The notes under the pieces were generated by a model. It was given only the letters and a program-made list of their open reading frames with translations. It was not told where the DNA came from and did not search any database. Below, piece by piece: positions 7,491-16,164 of a stretch of DNA of 64,000 nucleotides (positions within the stretch are counted from its first letter, which is position 1; each line of letters starts with the position of its first letter). Where the stretch lies: the NCBI RefSeq assembly GCF_018917525.1, contig NZ_JAHLOS010000016.1, forward strand, positions 22,710 to 86,709, given 5' to 3'. Origin of the DNA: Enterococcus raffinosus (GTDB taxonomy: Bacteria > Bacillota > Bacilli > Lactobacillales > Enterococcaceae). A program made the translations under genes and the position numbers.

Positions 7491-8066
7491 TTATTTTACT
7501 CGTGGTTCACGATTTTCTTCGATTTTTTCTTGTGCTTTGTTTGTGCCGCGATTGACTGCGCTTTTAGCTTTGTCTGTTTGTTTTGAAGCAAATTGTCCTG
7601 TTGTTTTTGCGGCACTCGTTACTTTGTCCTGCACCGTTTCGCTGTCTTCTTGATACTCAGCTTCTGACTTGATATCGACTACGTTAATATTTACTTCGAT
7701 CACATCAAGATGCGTCATTTTCTCTACTTCATCATGGATAACTTCCTTGATTCGATCTGCGATTTTAGGAATGTCACGACCATATTCAATGACGACATCC
7801 ATATCAACAGCGACTTGCTTTTTACCAACTTCTGTTTCGATTCCGGCAGTCACATTGTCTGTATTGACTAATTTCTCAGCAATATTAGAGAAAAAACCAC
7901 CGTCAACTGTTAATAATCCATCGATTTGCTCTACGGCTGTACTGACGATTTTTTGAATTACTTTGTCGTCATAGGTCAATTCACCTTTAACGTTTGCGGT
8001 GCTATTTGTTTTTGTTGAATCTGTATGAACGCCTGCGGCCATTCCGTTTGTGTTGTAATTTTCCAT
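7491..8066 (-). CDS. gls24: Asp23/Gls24 family envelope stress protein
   Basis: A 191-residue protein. The central Asp23/Gls24 domain (about 25-130) starts with ELTYDDKVIQKIVSTAVEQI, followed by DVVIEYGRDIPKIADRIKEV and VIEVNINVVDI. A disordered N-terminus and a Lys/Glu/Thr-rich C-terminal tail flank it. In staphylococci Asp23 is tethered to the membrane by AmaP, and in enterococci Gls24 is a starvation and bile stress protein. The AmaP homologue is encoded two genes upstream here, consistent with the same anchoring complex. Confidence 0.93.
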   Translation of the reverse strand: MENYNTNGMAAGVHTDSTKTNSTANVKGELTYDDKVIQKIVSTAVEQIDGLLTVDGGFFSNIAEKLVNTDNVTAGIETEVGKKQVAVDMDVVIEYGRDIPKIADRIKEVIHDEVEKMTHLDVIEVNINVVDIKSEAEYQEDSETVQDKVTSAAKTTGQFASKQTDKAKSAVNRGTNKAQEKIEENREPRVK

Positions 8067-8101
8067 TATAAATTCCTCCTATATAGTGGTTTGTATGATG
8101 A

Positions 8102-8302
8102 TTAATTGTTCTTTCGTTGACTGAAAAAGTTGTCCATTATGCCGGTTTGCTCTAAATAGCTTCCCAGCCAAATGCCAAGAGCTGTTAATAAAACGATCAA
8201 GAGTGTCTTGAAAAAGCCCAACGTGACAAATAATATGGCAAGAACCAAGCCTAATCCGCCAAAGATCATCGGGAGCTTGTATTGAGTGATTAATTTTTCC
8301 AT
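8102..8302 (-). CDS. DUF2273 small membrane protein
   Basis: A 66-residue protein with two transmembrane helices (LPMIFGGLGLVLAILFVTLGFF and TLLIVLLTALGIWLGSYLEQTG). This is the DUF2273 pattern found beside Asp23/AmaP genes. The start is ATG 8302, because GGAGGGA sits 5-6 nt upstream; the frame extends further upstream without translation signals. It is probably part of the membrane-anchored stress complex. Confidence 0.88.
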   Translation of the reverse strand: MEKLITQYKLPMIFGGLGLVLAILFVTLGFFKTLLIVLLTALGIWLGSYLEQTGIMDNFFSQRKNN

Positions 8303-8357
8303 CTGTCTCCCTCCTAACTGTTGTCCTGTATTCCAAAATTGAATGAATCGGTCTTCG

Positions 8358-8930
8358 TTATTGTACGCGTGACTGGTTCGCGACGTTTTTTTCTTCTTCA
8401 TCAAATGCCTTATAGGCAACATTCACTTTGATTTTTTCCTGACTGCCAAGAATTTCTTGTAGGTCATTCTGAATTTCCGTCATTAACGCATTTGTTTTCC
8501 CAATTAACGATGATGTTCGAGTCAGCTGGCCCTTCACTTTGACCTTAATCTTGTTCTTGGTTGCCCGAACCTTCACATCAGGGGATGAAACAAAGCCTAC
8601 ACCCCGTAATTTCGAACGAACAAATCCCTCAATCGCCTTCTTGTCCAGAGATAAGCGTCCTTTGTCTTCCTTCAATACAAAAGTTTGTTTCACCCTTGGA
8701 TAAAAGATTAGAACGAGAATGACAATAACTAGGACAATTGTAACGACTAAAGCAATCCAAAACAGGTATTGACGGAAATAATAATTTGTTAATGTATTTC
8801 TTAAAAATTCTCCGCGTCCAATGCCAAATGGAAGATTCAAATAGGGTGAGCTGATGGCGATGACCATTAGCATCACGGACATCAAAATCAATGAAAGAAT
8901 GATCCCAATTGCTTTTATTCCTCGATTCAT
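8358..8930 (-). CDS. amaP: Alkaline shock response membrane anchor protein AmaP
   Basis: A 190-residue protein. Two transmembrane helices near the N-terminus (about 7-27 and 55-80) are followed by a soluble Asp23-like domain with GFVRSKLRGVGFVSSPDVKV and KIKVKVKGQL. AmaP anchors Asp23/Gls24 oligomers to the cytoplasmic membrane. A strong ribosome binding site (AAGGAGGTGCAC) precedes ATG 8930. The operon context with DUF2273, Gls24 and GlsB confirms the call. Confidence 0.92.
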   Translation of the reverse strand: MNRGIKAIGIILSLILMSVMLMVIAISSPYLNLPFGIGRGEFLRNTLTNYYFRQYLFWIALVVTIVLVIVILVLIFYPRVKQTFVLKEDKGRLSLDKKAIEGFVRSKLRGVGFVSSPDVKVRATKNKIKVKVKGQLTRTSSLIGKTNALMTEIQNDLQEILGSQEKIKVNVAYKAFDEEEKNVANQSRVQ

Positions 8931-8972
8931 AGTGCACCTCCTTAAAAACTGTTTAACGACTTGAAAAGTTGC

Positions 8973-9104
8973 TTAACGGTAACGATTTGTTCCTGTCTGT
9001 TTCTTCACACGTGCCAAAGCAACAGCCGGTTGTCTACGTTTAAACATTAAAGAGATTAAATTTAGAATTAGCGAAATCCCGATCGCTTCGATTAAATGTA
9101 TCAT
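8973..9104 (-). CDS. Small single-helix membrane protein (43 aa) of the gls operon
   Basis: ATG 9104 follows AAGGAGGG at good spacing. The product begins MIHLIEAIGISLILNLISLM, one hydrophobic helix, then a basic tail FKRRQPAVALARVKKQTGTN. It lies 13 nt after the SDR gene and before amaP, so it is co-transcribed. A longer in-frame extension (to 9182) would overlap the SDR gene and lacks a ribosome binding site. Function unknown; probably a membrane-associated stress mini-protein. Confidence 0.65.
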   Translation of the reverse strand: MIHLIEAIGISLILNLISLMFKRRQPAVALARVKKQTGTNRYR

Positions 9105-9117
9105 CGCGTATCCCTCC

Positions 9118-10008
9118 TTACAGATTGATCGCTTCTCCTCCAGTAACACCGTAAATCTGAGCGGTAACGTAGCTTGCATCATTAGAAGCTAAGAAAACAT
9201 ACACCGGCGCCAATTCAGCTGGCTGCCCTGCTCTTCCTAGCAATGAATCCTGACCAAATTCAGGTAACTTTTCTTTAGGTTGACCTTGATCTAACTGAAG
9301 CGGTGTCCAGATTGGACCTGGCGCAACCCCATTCACACGGATACCTTTTTTCGCTAGCTGTTGTGCTAGACCAACAGTGAAGTTCGCAATAGCCGCTTTC
9401 GTTGCAGCGTAATCCATCAAGTGATCACTCGGATTGAAGGCTTGGACAGAAGTTGTTGTAATAATACTGCTGCCTGCAGGTAAATGCGGCAAAGCCTCCT
9501 GAACAAGAGCAAACATCGAGATAATATTCACCTTGAACGTGTCTTCTACTTGTTTAATTGGTAGTTCTTCAATTGATTCTTGAGAAATTTGCTGAGCAGA
9601 ATTTAGCACGAGTGTGTCTAATCCATCTAATTCAGCGACTGTTTTTCTGATCATTTCACCTGGTGCTTCGTCATCTCGTAAATCATAAGGAAGCAAGACT
9701 GCTTTTCTTCCAGCCTCTTCGATGTACTTAGCGACTTCTTTCGCATCCTCTTCTTCACCAGGGAAAAATTGAATTGCGACATCTGCACCTTCTCGAGCAT
9801 AAGCAATCGCTGCGGCCCGACCAATACCTGAGTCGCCTCCGGTAATCAATACTCTACGATTTTCTAATTTTCCATTCCCAACGTAGCTTTCTTCGCCGCA
9901 ATCTGGTTGTGGCTTCATGTTGGTCTGCAGTGCGGGAGTATTCTGATCCTGTTTCTCAAACGAGCCCCCATAAAATAACTCTCTAGGGTCTTTCAAAATT
10001 GGTTTCAT
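9118..10008 (-). CDS. SDR family oxidoreductase, general stress type (YhdF/YdaD-like)
   Basis: A 296-residue classical/extended short-chain dehydrogenase. The NAD(P)-binding motif TGGDSGIGR (56-64), the NSAQ motif near 136, catalytic Ser187, Tyr200 and Lys204 (YAATK), and PGPIWTPLQ near 230 are all visible. The N-terminal extension of about 45 residues (YGGSFEKQDQNTPALQTNMK) is typical of the Firmicutes stress SDRs YhdF and YdaD, whose substrate is unclear. It is the first gene of the stress operon; its promoter lies in the 230-bp divergent region before corA. Confidence 0.9.
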   Translation of the reverse strand: MKPILKDPRELFYGGSFEKQDQNTPALQTNMKPQPDCGEESYVGNGKLENRRVLITGGDSGIGRAAAIAYAREGADVAIQFFPGEEEDAKEVAKYIEEAGRKAVLLPYDLRDDEAPGEMIRKTVAELDGLDTLVLNSAQQISQESIEELPIKQVEDTFKVNIISMFALVQEALPHLPAGSSIITTTSVQAFNPSDHLMDYAATKAAIANFTVGLAQQLAKKGIRVNGVAPGPIWTPLQLDQGQPKEKLPEFGQDSLLGRAGQPAELAPVYVFLASNDASYVTAQIYGVTGGEAINL

Positions 10009-10245
10009 AATTTTTCTTCCTCACTTTCTAATAATATCGTAACCTGTTTTATTCTATTTTTGAAATATTTAGCTCAAAATATTCAAATTCACATTATTTA
10101 AGCTTATTAATTGACAATATATTAGGGATAAGTTATAGAAAATTAACAGGAGTAATTATTAGAAATAACCTCAGCTTTATTTCCAATAATTTGTTATAAA
10201 AAACTAAAAATAACTCTGTATCGAATTTTCGAAAGGATGAATGAT

Positions 10246-11187
10246 GTGATTCAATATTTTGAGATCAATAATCAACACATTCAAGAGGTTTCTTCAGGTA
10301 AAGGCAACTGGCTTGTCTTAAAGGATGCAACGAAGGAAGAACAAGAAGAAATTATTAAAAATTACCGATTGCCGCAAAATATTTTTCTTGGAGCAAACCA
10401 TGCCGAAGAAGTTTCGCGCTTGGAGCCCTTGGAAAATACCGCGCTGAATAATAGCTATGCTTTGGGACTGACTAATTTGTCTGCTGAAAAAGAAGATCGG
10501 ATAGAAGAACGACTTGAGCCGCTGATTTTTATCCTCTCCGATTCGCTGCTCATCACCCATGTGAGCAAAGATTCAACCTTTATCGATCGTCTACTTGAAA
10601 AATATCAAGAGAAAATTCATACATTTTCCGAGCTCATTTCGTATGGTATCTACATGCTTTATACCCACTACATTGAAGAATTGATGGAGATAAAGAAGGA
10701 TATCGACGAGCTGGATGCGGCGGCAAGAAAAACGACCGAAAATGACGCTTTGTTCAAACTGGCAGACACCGAGCGAAAAATCGTTTACCTCGATCACACC
10801 CTTGCTGATCAAAAAGGTACATTAAATGGGCTGTGGGAAAAGGAATCCTTTATTCAGGATTTGAACGATTCAAAGTTGGTTTACGATATTCAGCTTCATC
10901 AAAAACATGCTGAAAAATTGATCCACATTTATCGTGATTTACTAGAGACAGTCGGTGGATTATTCACCGATATGATGGACAATAATCTGAATCACTTAAT
11001 GAAATATTTGGACTCTGCAGCCTTGATTATCTCCATCCCTGCACTTATTTCTGGGATTTGGGGTATGAACACAGGTGGGTTGCCGGGAAAAGGCTCCAGC
11101 ATTGGTTTCTTTCTGGTGTTGGGTGTCGCGGTTCTTTTGGCCATTATCGTTGCAGTCCATCTAAATAGAAAAGATTTCTCGAAATAA
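10246..11187 (+). CDS. corA: CorA family divalent cation transporter
   Basis: About 313 residues. A large cytoplasmic N-terminal domain with coiled-coil helices is followed by two C-terminal transmembrane helices (LIISIPALISGIWGMN and IGFFLVLGVAVLLAIIVAV). The signature GMN (in IWGMNTGGLPGK) sits at the end of TM1 and forms the pore entrance. The GGLPG continuation resembles the CorA/ZntB group, so Mg2+ is likely but other divalent ions are possible. The ATG at 10237 directly abuts AAAGG, so the GTG at 10246 (9 nt away) seems the better start; the ATG remains an alternative. Confidence 0.87.
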   Translation: MIQYFEINNQHIQEVSSGKGNWLVLKDATKEEQEEIIKNYRLPQNIFLGANHAEEVSRLEPLENTALNNSYALGLTNLSAEKEDRIEERLEPLIFILSDSLLITHVSKDSTFIDRLLEKYQEKIHTFSELISYGIYMLYTHYIEELMEIKKDIDELDAAARKTTENDALFKLADTERKIVYLDHTLADQKGTLNGLWEKESFIQDLNDSKLVYDIQLHQKHAEKLIHIYRDLLETVGGLFTDMMDNNLNHLMKYLDSAALIISIPALISGIWGMNTGGLPGKGSSIGFFLVLGVAVLLAIIVAVHLNRKDFSK

Positions 11188-11393
11188 CACTTAGTTCACC
11201 AAAAAAGAGCAATTTCGGAGGAAAAGCAGTTATTGGGCGTTTCGCTTTTCTTTTCAAATCCCATATTTTTAGACATCTACCTTTTAAACTGAAGAGTGGT
11301 GCTTGCTTTGTGGCATCGTTCGAATAGCTAAAAAAATTAATCAGCATGACTGTAATGAAATGCTTAGTAAAAAACAATATAAGTTTTAACCAT

Positions 11394-11429
11394 AAAAAGA
11401 GTGTGACAAAAGTAATTGTCACACTTTTC
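11394..11429. terminator. Bidirectional Rho-independent terminator
   Basis: GTGTGACAA (11401-11409) pairs with TTGTCACAC (11416-11424), flanked by A and T runs. It separates the convergent corA and HTH genes. Confidence 0.8.
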
Positions 11430-11476
11430 AAATATTCGTCATTACAAAAGAAGCAGCTTCGGAAATAAGCCCAAGT

Positions 11477-12025
11477 CTAACCCTTCATCAATAATTCATT
11501 GTAAAATGCCTGACCGATTTCCTTCAGCTCACTTTTGTTGAAGGATTTCACAATCCAAGTCGGCATCGCAACTTCTACCGTTCCGTAAATTTCGATCATC
11601 ACTTGAATAAACGCTTGAACGTTCAGCTGATCAATTGCTTTTCTTAAACGTCGTGCTGGTTCGAGCAACTGGCTTTCGATTTGCTTGGTACGATAGATTC
11701 GATAAATCGTCCGCCCCTCTTCTGCCGCTAAAGAAAATAGAGGCTGCTCCTCTGCGATTGCTTGTAGGCTCTCCTGCTTGTAACGATCATAACGCTGCTG
11801 CCATTCTAATAATTCGCCGTACACAGTTTCAATTTTTTGTTTGCGAACCGTAGCTAAGGCGCTGTAGAAGTCGATGGGTAATTTTTCGACTCGCCGTTCG
11901 CGTTTGATCCATGTTGCTAAAGTCGATTGCGGAATACCTGCGAGCTTGCCAAATTGTTCAACAGTGATACCAAGATCCCGACGAATATACATTTTGATTG
12001 GATGTTCGATCAGCGTTATTGCCAT
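11477..12025 (-). CDS. HTH-domain protein of unknown role
   Basis: A 182-residue protein. The N-terminal helix-turn-helix (ITVEQFGKLAGIPQSTLATWIKRER, about 17-45) resembles XRE/Cro or phage regulator HTHs. A helical C-terminal region follows with no known ligand domain. ATG 12025 is favoured, since AGGTGG lies 5 nt upstream; the GTG at 12034 lies inside that site. It is a single-gene unit, and its target is unknown. A role as transcription factor is inferred only from the HTH. Confidence 0.6.
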   Translation of the reverse strand: MAITLIEHPIKMYIRRDLGITVEQFGKLAGIPQSTLATWIKRERRVEKLPIDFYSALATVRKQKIETVYGELLEWQQRYDRYKQESLQAIAEEQPLFSLAAEEGRTIYRIYRTKQIESQLLEPARRLRKAIDQLNVQAFIQVMIEIYGTVEVAMPTWIVKSFNKSELKEIGQAFYNELLMKG

Positions 12026-12077
12026 ATTCTCCACCTAGCTCTCCTGCGATATTTTTACTTCATTATAGCTTTAGAAT

Positions 12078-12121
12078 AAAAAAAGACCAAGACGAAAAGC
12101 CTTTTTACTCCTCGTCTTGGC
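12078..12121 (-). terminator. Rho-independent terminator after the TMEM175-like gene
   Basis: CCAAGACGA (12087-12095) pairs with TCGTCTTGG (12112-12120), followed on the minus strand by a T run. Confidence 0.85.
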
Positions 12122-12124
12122 AAT

Positions 12125-13069
12125 TTACTTTGGTTTTTGGGGATGGTTCAGACGCGGCTCATTCGGGTCCTTTTGCCGATTAAAACGCCGTTCAGTCATG
12201 GCTTTTTGCATTTCCAGTCTTTTTTTCTGCTGTTCTAAACGCGTAATTTCTGCTTCAGCACGGCGTTTATCGTGCTCGTTCAATGTTGGAAGATCTTGCT
12301 TGCGTTGGTTGATCTCTTTAGTCACATGTTCGTCCCAATCGGCCATGACTTGTCGCCAACGCTCTGGATTTTGAGCGTCATCGCCCTTCATTGAATCTCG
12401 CAGTAAGCTTGAATAGCGTCGCATCGAGTTCCCCCAAACCTGATTCCGATCTTGGAAATAATCGAGCTGCTGGTCCTCATCCATTGTCGCGATCAAATTA
12501 TCCTCTTCTCGATCAATAATATTTTGCAAAAATGCCAGAATCGGCAAGATCAAATAAATAATTAATACAGGTCTAACGTAAAACATCCCTACGATTAGAA
12601 CGATGATTCGAAAACCAATCGCTAATAGGTCTTGCCTGTTCAGCTCGTTTACTCGCCGTTTCCGCTGTTCCTCATCCTTTAATGATTGGGCTGTTAATGC
12701 TACGATCAAGCGCCGCATTACAAACGTAACGATCAGCGTCAATACTCCATAGATCAAAAGGGTCTGCTTTATGGTGTCATCAATCAGTAATCGAGTTGCA
12801 GAAGGCACCAATGATAAGAAAAATAGTAATAGCAAATAGACGACCAAATCTTTATTTTTCACCTGATCGATTTTATTAAAGGCATAACCAGTCTGAAACC
12901 ACAGGTTTGCCACAAAGCAGAAGCTGATAAAATAGATGCCCACTGCTCTAAATAATGAGTAAAGATCCACAGCTCCATTTGCCGCTGTTTGAATTGGTAG
13001 CTCTAAGACGATAATCGTCAGGATAATCGCGATAATCGCATCGCCAAAGACGACAACACGCTCCTTCAT
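12125..13069 (-). CDS. TMEM175 (DUF1211) family potassium channel-like protein
   Basis: About 314 residues. It starts MKERVVVFGDAIIAIILTII, matching the R..FSDA..AI..T signature of TM1 in the TMEM175/DUF1211 family. At least four to six hydrophobic helices follow to about residue 200. The C-terminus is a long, charged coiled-coil-like tail (TLNEHDKRRAEAEITRLEQQ) that is larger than usual. Bacterial TMEM175 proteins form K+ leak channels. ATG 13069 has a GGGGTGGAAT ribosome binding site; the frame extends upstream to 13225 but would overlap pepX. Confidence 0.82.
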   Translation of the reverse strand: MKERVVVFGDAIIAIILTIIVLELPIQTAANGAVDLYSLFRAVGIYFISFCFVANLWFQTGYAFNKIDQVKNKDLVVYLLLLFFLSLVPSATRLLIDDTIKQTLLIYGVLTLIVTFVMRRLIVALTAQSLKDEEQRKRRVNELNRQDLLAIGFRIIVLIVGMFYVRPVLIIYLILPILAFLQNIIDREEDNLIATMDEDQQLDYFQDRNQVWGNSMRRYSSLLRDSMKGDDAQNPERWRQVMADWDEHVTKEINQRKQDLPTLNEHDKRRAEAEITRLEQQKKRLEMQKAMTERRFNRQKDPNEPRLNHPQKPK

Positions 13070-13174
13070 TATTCCACCCCTTTTTTTATATCTCTGGCTA
13101 TCATATACCAAATTACTTAAAAAGAATAATGATAAGGAGAGCTTATCATTCTGCTCTAGAGATACTTGATAAAA

Positions 13175-13208
13175 GAAAAAACCAATCACAAAAGCTGTGA
13201 TTGGTTTA
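13175..13208 (-). terminator. Rho-independent terminator near the pepX end
   Basis: AACCAATCACA (13180-13190) pairs with TGTGATTGGTT (13196-13206), with a T run on the minus strand. It lies just beyond the pepX stop. Confidence 0.8.
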
Positions 13209-13214
13209 AAGGAT

Positions 13215-15608
13215 TTATTCACCACCCATAGGCAGGATCAATTGTGATTCGGCTAAATCAATGGTGTAATCAATGTCTTGATTGCCGCGAACGGTCATTC
13301 CAAAGTCTGTTCCATAAACAGCTAGGCCAATTTGACGACCTGCTGGTAGATGATACATCGTTGGGTGCAAGACTACTTCGATCTCCACAAATTCATTGGC
13401 TTTCAGATCGTCGTTTTTCCAAGGATTCTCACGATTTTGCAGATTAATATGTCCACGGGCGATCAGCTTGTAATCATCCTCCGCACCTAGTTTGAACTCC
13501 ACTAGATTATCTTCACGCCAATTTCTACCTAATGGTAAGCCATGCAAAGCGACCACATCTGGCGTAGGTTTCAAACGTTTTGCAGTACCAAAGTCGATTA
13601 ATTCAAAGCTCAGCATTCCTAGATCAACACTTGAAGCTACTTTGACTCTTACCTTCGGACGACCATTTAAGAAAACTGCTTCATCTAAGGCTTCCGTTTT
13701 CGCTAAATAACGGTGCCCGTCCATTGGTCCTTCTTCTTTAAGCTCTTTTTCCCAAAGCTCAATATTTTTCGTATAACTCTCGTATTGTTCTTTTGGTAAT
13801 TGATCACTGAAAGTGTAATGACCCGTTTCAGCACTATCCGCCAGTTTCTTTTCGCCTAAATGATAGGCCTTTTCGCTGGCAGGCGCCCAGTCTTGCAAGG
13901 TATTCCAAGTTTCAGGAGTCGTATTTTTTTGATAAACAATGTCTGGTAAAATATCTTTAGCATTGTTTTCAACACCATAAAGCTTATAACTCAACCACAG
14001 ATTCATCATATCTTGGAAATCAAATGACGGCATATTGTTAATATAAATGTGCTGCCCTTGATGCAGGATCAGTTTCTTCGCAACTGGAATATCTTTCAAC
14101 GCATCCCATAAATCTGCAACCTGACGTGGTTTTACGTTCCAGTCGTTTAACCCATGAACCATTACCACATCGCATTTGATATCCTTGATGAATGGCAGAT
14201 AATTTCGTTCATCCCAGAAGGTATTGTAGTTACCAAATCTGCGATCCTGCCACTCTGCCATGCCCTTCAAATAGTCTAAGAAGAATTTCTTGCTATGGAG
14301 GTAATCACCGGCATTACGCATTTTACTGAAGGTTTCAATTGCTAGTACATCCGCATCTTCACCTGGGAATCCGCCAGGTGCGATAACTAAGCCATTATCA
14401 CGATAATACTGATACCAATCAGAGATTGCAGCTTCTGAAATAATGGTTTCTAATCCTTCTACTTGTCGTGTCGCACAAGCTGTCGCTAACGTTCCAAGAT
14501 AGGATTTCCCAGTCATGGCTACTTTTTTATTGCTCCACCAAGCCTTGATACGAATATTGTCTGTTCGATTCGTGAAGGCGCGACGGTTGCCAGCCAACCA
14601 TTCAATGTAAGCCACCATTGCAGTTGTCTGCTCTACCGATCCGCAGGTTTGAATGCCATCAGAATCACGAGTTCCAATTCCTGAGCCATAAACCACCGCG
14701 AAACCGCGAGCTAAGAAAAAGTCATTCAGGCTATGATTATTTTCACGCGTGAAGGTTTCCGTTGCATGTGTCGCTTTGCCCTTCACTTCCCGCTCAGCTG
14801 GGAGCTCAATCTGTTCCGGTTTGTACCTAATATCTTCATAGGTAGTCTCCGTTGGTTCCTTCCGTTCCAGCGGCACATTCACATCATAAGTCAGCTCTTC
14901 TCCCGCTGGTCCATTGACGCCTTGGCTATAGGGGCTTGCAGTAAATAACGTTGGAACCAACAGTCCTTCTTCTGTTTCAGCAGGTCGTAAAATCTCCAGC
15001 TTCAGCAAATCCCGTTTGCCATCTTTGTCAGTATCCAAGGGGGCTTCCACATAGACGACTTCACGAATTAAACGAGACGTGTCGAATACCGCTTGGGCTT
15101 TTCCATTGAAGAAGAAAGGTTTACTAACTTCCTTGTCCTCGAAGTAGCCTTCTGAGGCTAATTTATCTAAGTAATTCAAGCCATTCTTCGTATGACTGGT
15201 TAATAATAAATACCAAGCTTCGATGAGTGTTTCTCTGGTAGAAAAATCACCGTCAATCGTTGGAACACCAATCTTTTCGGCTTCCGCTAAAACATTCTTT
15301 GGCTCAAAATCGATCGTCGGTTCAAAATCTAACTGCTGCAGTCCCATCGTATAAAAAACTTCCTTTGTTACCGAAGAATCTGCCTGATAAAACGTGCCAA
15401 GATCAGTTTGTTCATCCGCCAAAAAATTGCCAAGCTTATTGATAAAGCCGCTATCATCACGGACAGTTAAGAAGCTTTTCCGTAAAAATTCAAACCATAA
15501 TTTCGTCGCATCCTTTGCAGAATGAATGGTCAAAAAGCCGGCCTGTTCCAGTTCTTTCTTTGATTCTTCAAGTGAGACACGTTTTAAACCAAATTGATTG
15601 ATCTTCAT
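13215..15608 (-). CDS. pepX: Xaa-Pro dipeptidyl-peptidase (S15)
   Basis: A 797-residue protein, full length for lactic-acid-bacterial PepX. An N-terminal dimerisation helical domain is followed by the S15 catalytic domain with nucleophile Ser369 in TGKSYLGT, Asp in VHGLNDWNVK and His in HQGQHIYIN, then a C-terminal jelly-roll domain. PepX releases Xaa-Pro dipeptides from the N-terminus of proline-rich peptides in the cytoplasm. It is a monocistronic unit with its own terminator. The presence of a hydroxyproline dehydratase homologue and oligopeptide uptake genes nearby fits a proline-rich peptide diet, which is inference. Confidence 0.95.
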   Translation of the reverse strand: MKINQFGLKRVSLEESKKELEQAGFLTIHSAKDATKLWFEFLRKSFLTVRDDSGFINKLGNFLADEQTDLGTFYQADSSVTKEVFYTMGLQQLDFEPTIDFEPKNVLAEAEKIGVPTIDGDFSTRETLIEAWYLLLTSHTKNGLNYLDKLASEGYFEDKEVSKPFFFNGKAQAVFDTSRLIREVVYVEAPLDTDKDGKRDLLKLEILRPAETEEGLLVPTLFTASPYSQGVNGPAGEELTYDVNVPLERKEPTETTYEDIRYKPEQIELPAEREVKGKATHATETFTRENNHSLNDFFLARGFAVVYGSGIGTRDSDGIQTCGSVEQTTAMVAYIEWLAGNRRAFTNRTDNIRIKAWWSNKKVAMTGKSYLGTLATACATRQVEGLETIISEAAISDWYQYYRDNGLVIAPGGFPGEDADVLAIETFSKMRNAGDYLHSKKFFLDYLKGMAEWQDRRFGNYNTFWDERNYLPFIKDIKCDVVMVHGLNDWNVKPRQVADLWDALKDIPVAKKLILHQGQHIYINNMPSFDFQDMMNLWLSYKLYGVENNAKDILPDIVYQKNTTPETWNTLQDWAPASEKAYHLGEKKLADSAETGHYTFSDQLPKEQYESYTKNIELWEKELKEEGPMDGHRYLAKTEALDEAVFLNGRPKVRVKVASSVDLGMLSFELIDFGTAKRLKPTPDVVALHGLPLGRNWREDNLVEFKLGAEDDYKLIARGHINLQNRENPWKNDDLKANEFVEIEVVLHPTMYHLPAGRQIGLAVYGTDFGMTVRGNQDIDYTIDLAESQLILPMGGE

Positions 15609-15863
15609 TGACTTCTCTCCTTAATGTTCATAGTATCTTTTGTTTGCTACTCGAAAAATAGGACTACTTTTTATTCGATGAACCAAACTTTCCTTTAACA
15701 ATCAAGAATTCGTTATTCTACCTATCACCGATTCTCAATAAATTTAGAAAAGTTGGACGAGCATCCTTTTTTTCTGATAGAATAATTATAACAAATACTA
15801 CTGATAAGTTCGGTTAAAGTTCAATGAAAACGATTACTGAATTTTATTAAGAGGAGGATTTTA

Positions 15864-16142
15864 ATGAGTGAGATGACCTATTGCCAAAGTTGCGGAATGC
15901 CATTGACTAAAGGAGTCCATGGAACCGAACACGATGGCTCAGAAAGCAGTGAGTACTGCTTATATTGCTACAAACACGGTGCTTTTGTGGATGACTGTAC
16001 GATGGAGGATATGATCGCCGGCAGTTTACATCATATGAAAGAAGCCGGAATCCTAGAAAAACAAGGTAAAACAGAAGAAGAAGCCCTAGAACATATGAAC
16101 AGTTTCTTTCCAAAATTGAAGCGTTGGAAAAAGTCGTCGTAA
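15864..16142 (+). CDS. Putative zinc-ribbon domain protein
   Basis: A 92-residue protein with CQSCGMPL near the N-terminus and a second pair YCLYCYKHG about 30 residues later; together these make a four-Cys treble-clef zinc site. The tail ICxx-like segment is helical (MIAGSLHHMKEAGILEKQGK, EEALEHMNSFFPKLKRW). The family is the DUF7479/zinc ribbon found in many anaerobic Firmicutes, with no established role. A strong AGGAGGA ribosome binding site precedes ATG 15864 and a terminator follows the stop. Confidence 0.8.
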   Translation: MSEMTYCQSCGMPLTKGVHGTEHDGSESSEYCLYCYKHGAFVDDCTMEDMIAGSLHHMKEAGILEKQGKTEEEALEHMNSFFPKLKRWKKSS

Positions 16143-16164
16143 CAAAAATTACGACGACTTTTTT
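16128..16164. terminator. Bidirectional Rho-independent terminator
   Basis: AAAGTCGTCGTAA (16130-16142) pairs with TTACGACGACTTT (16149-16161), with A and T runs at the two ends. It sits between the convergent zinc-ribbon and MFS genes. Confidence 0.88.
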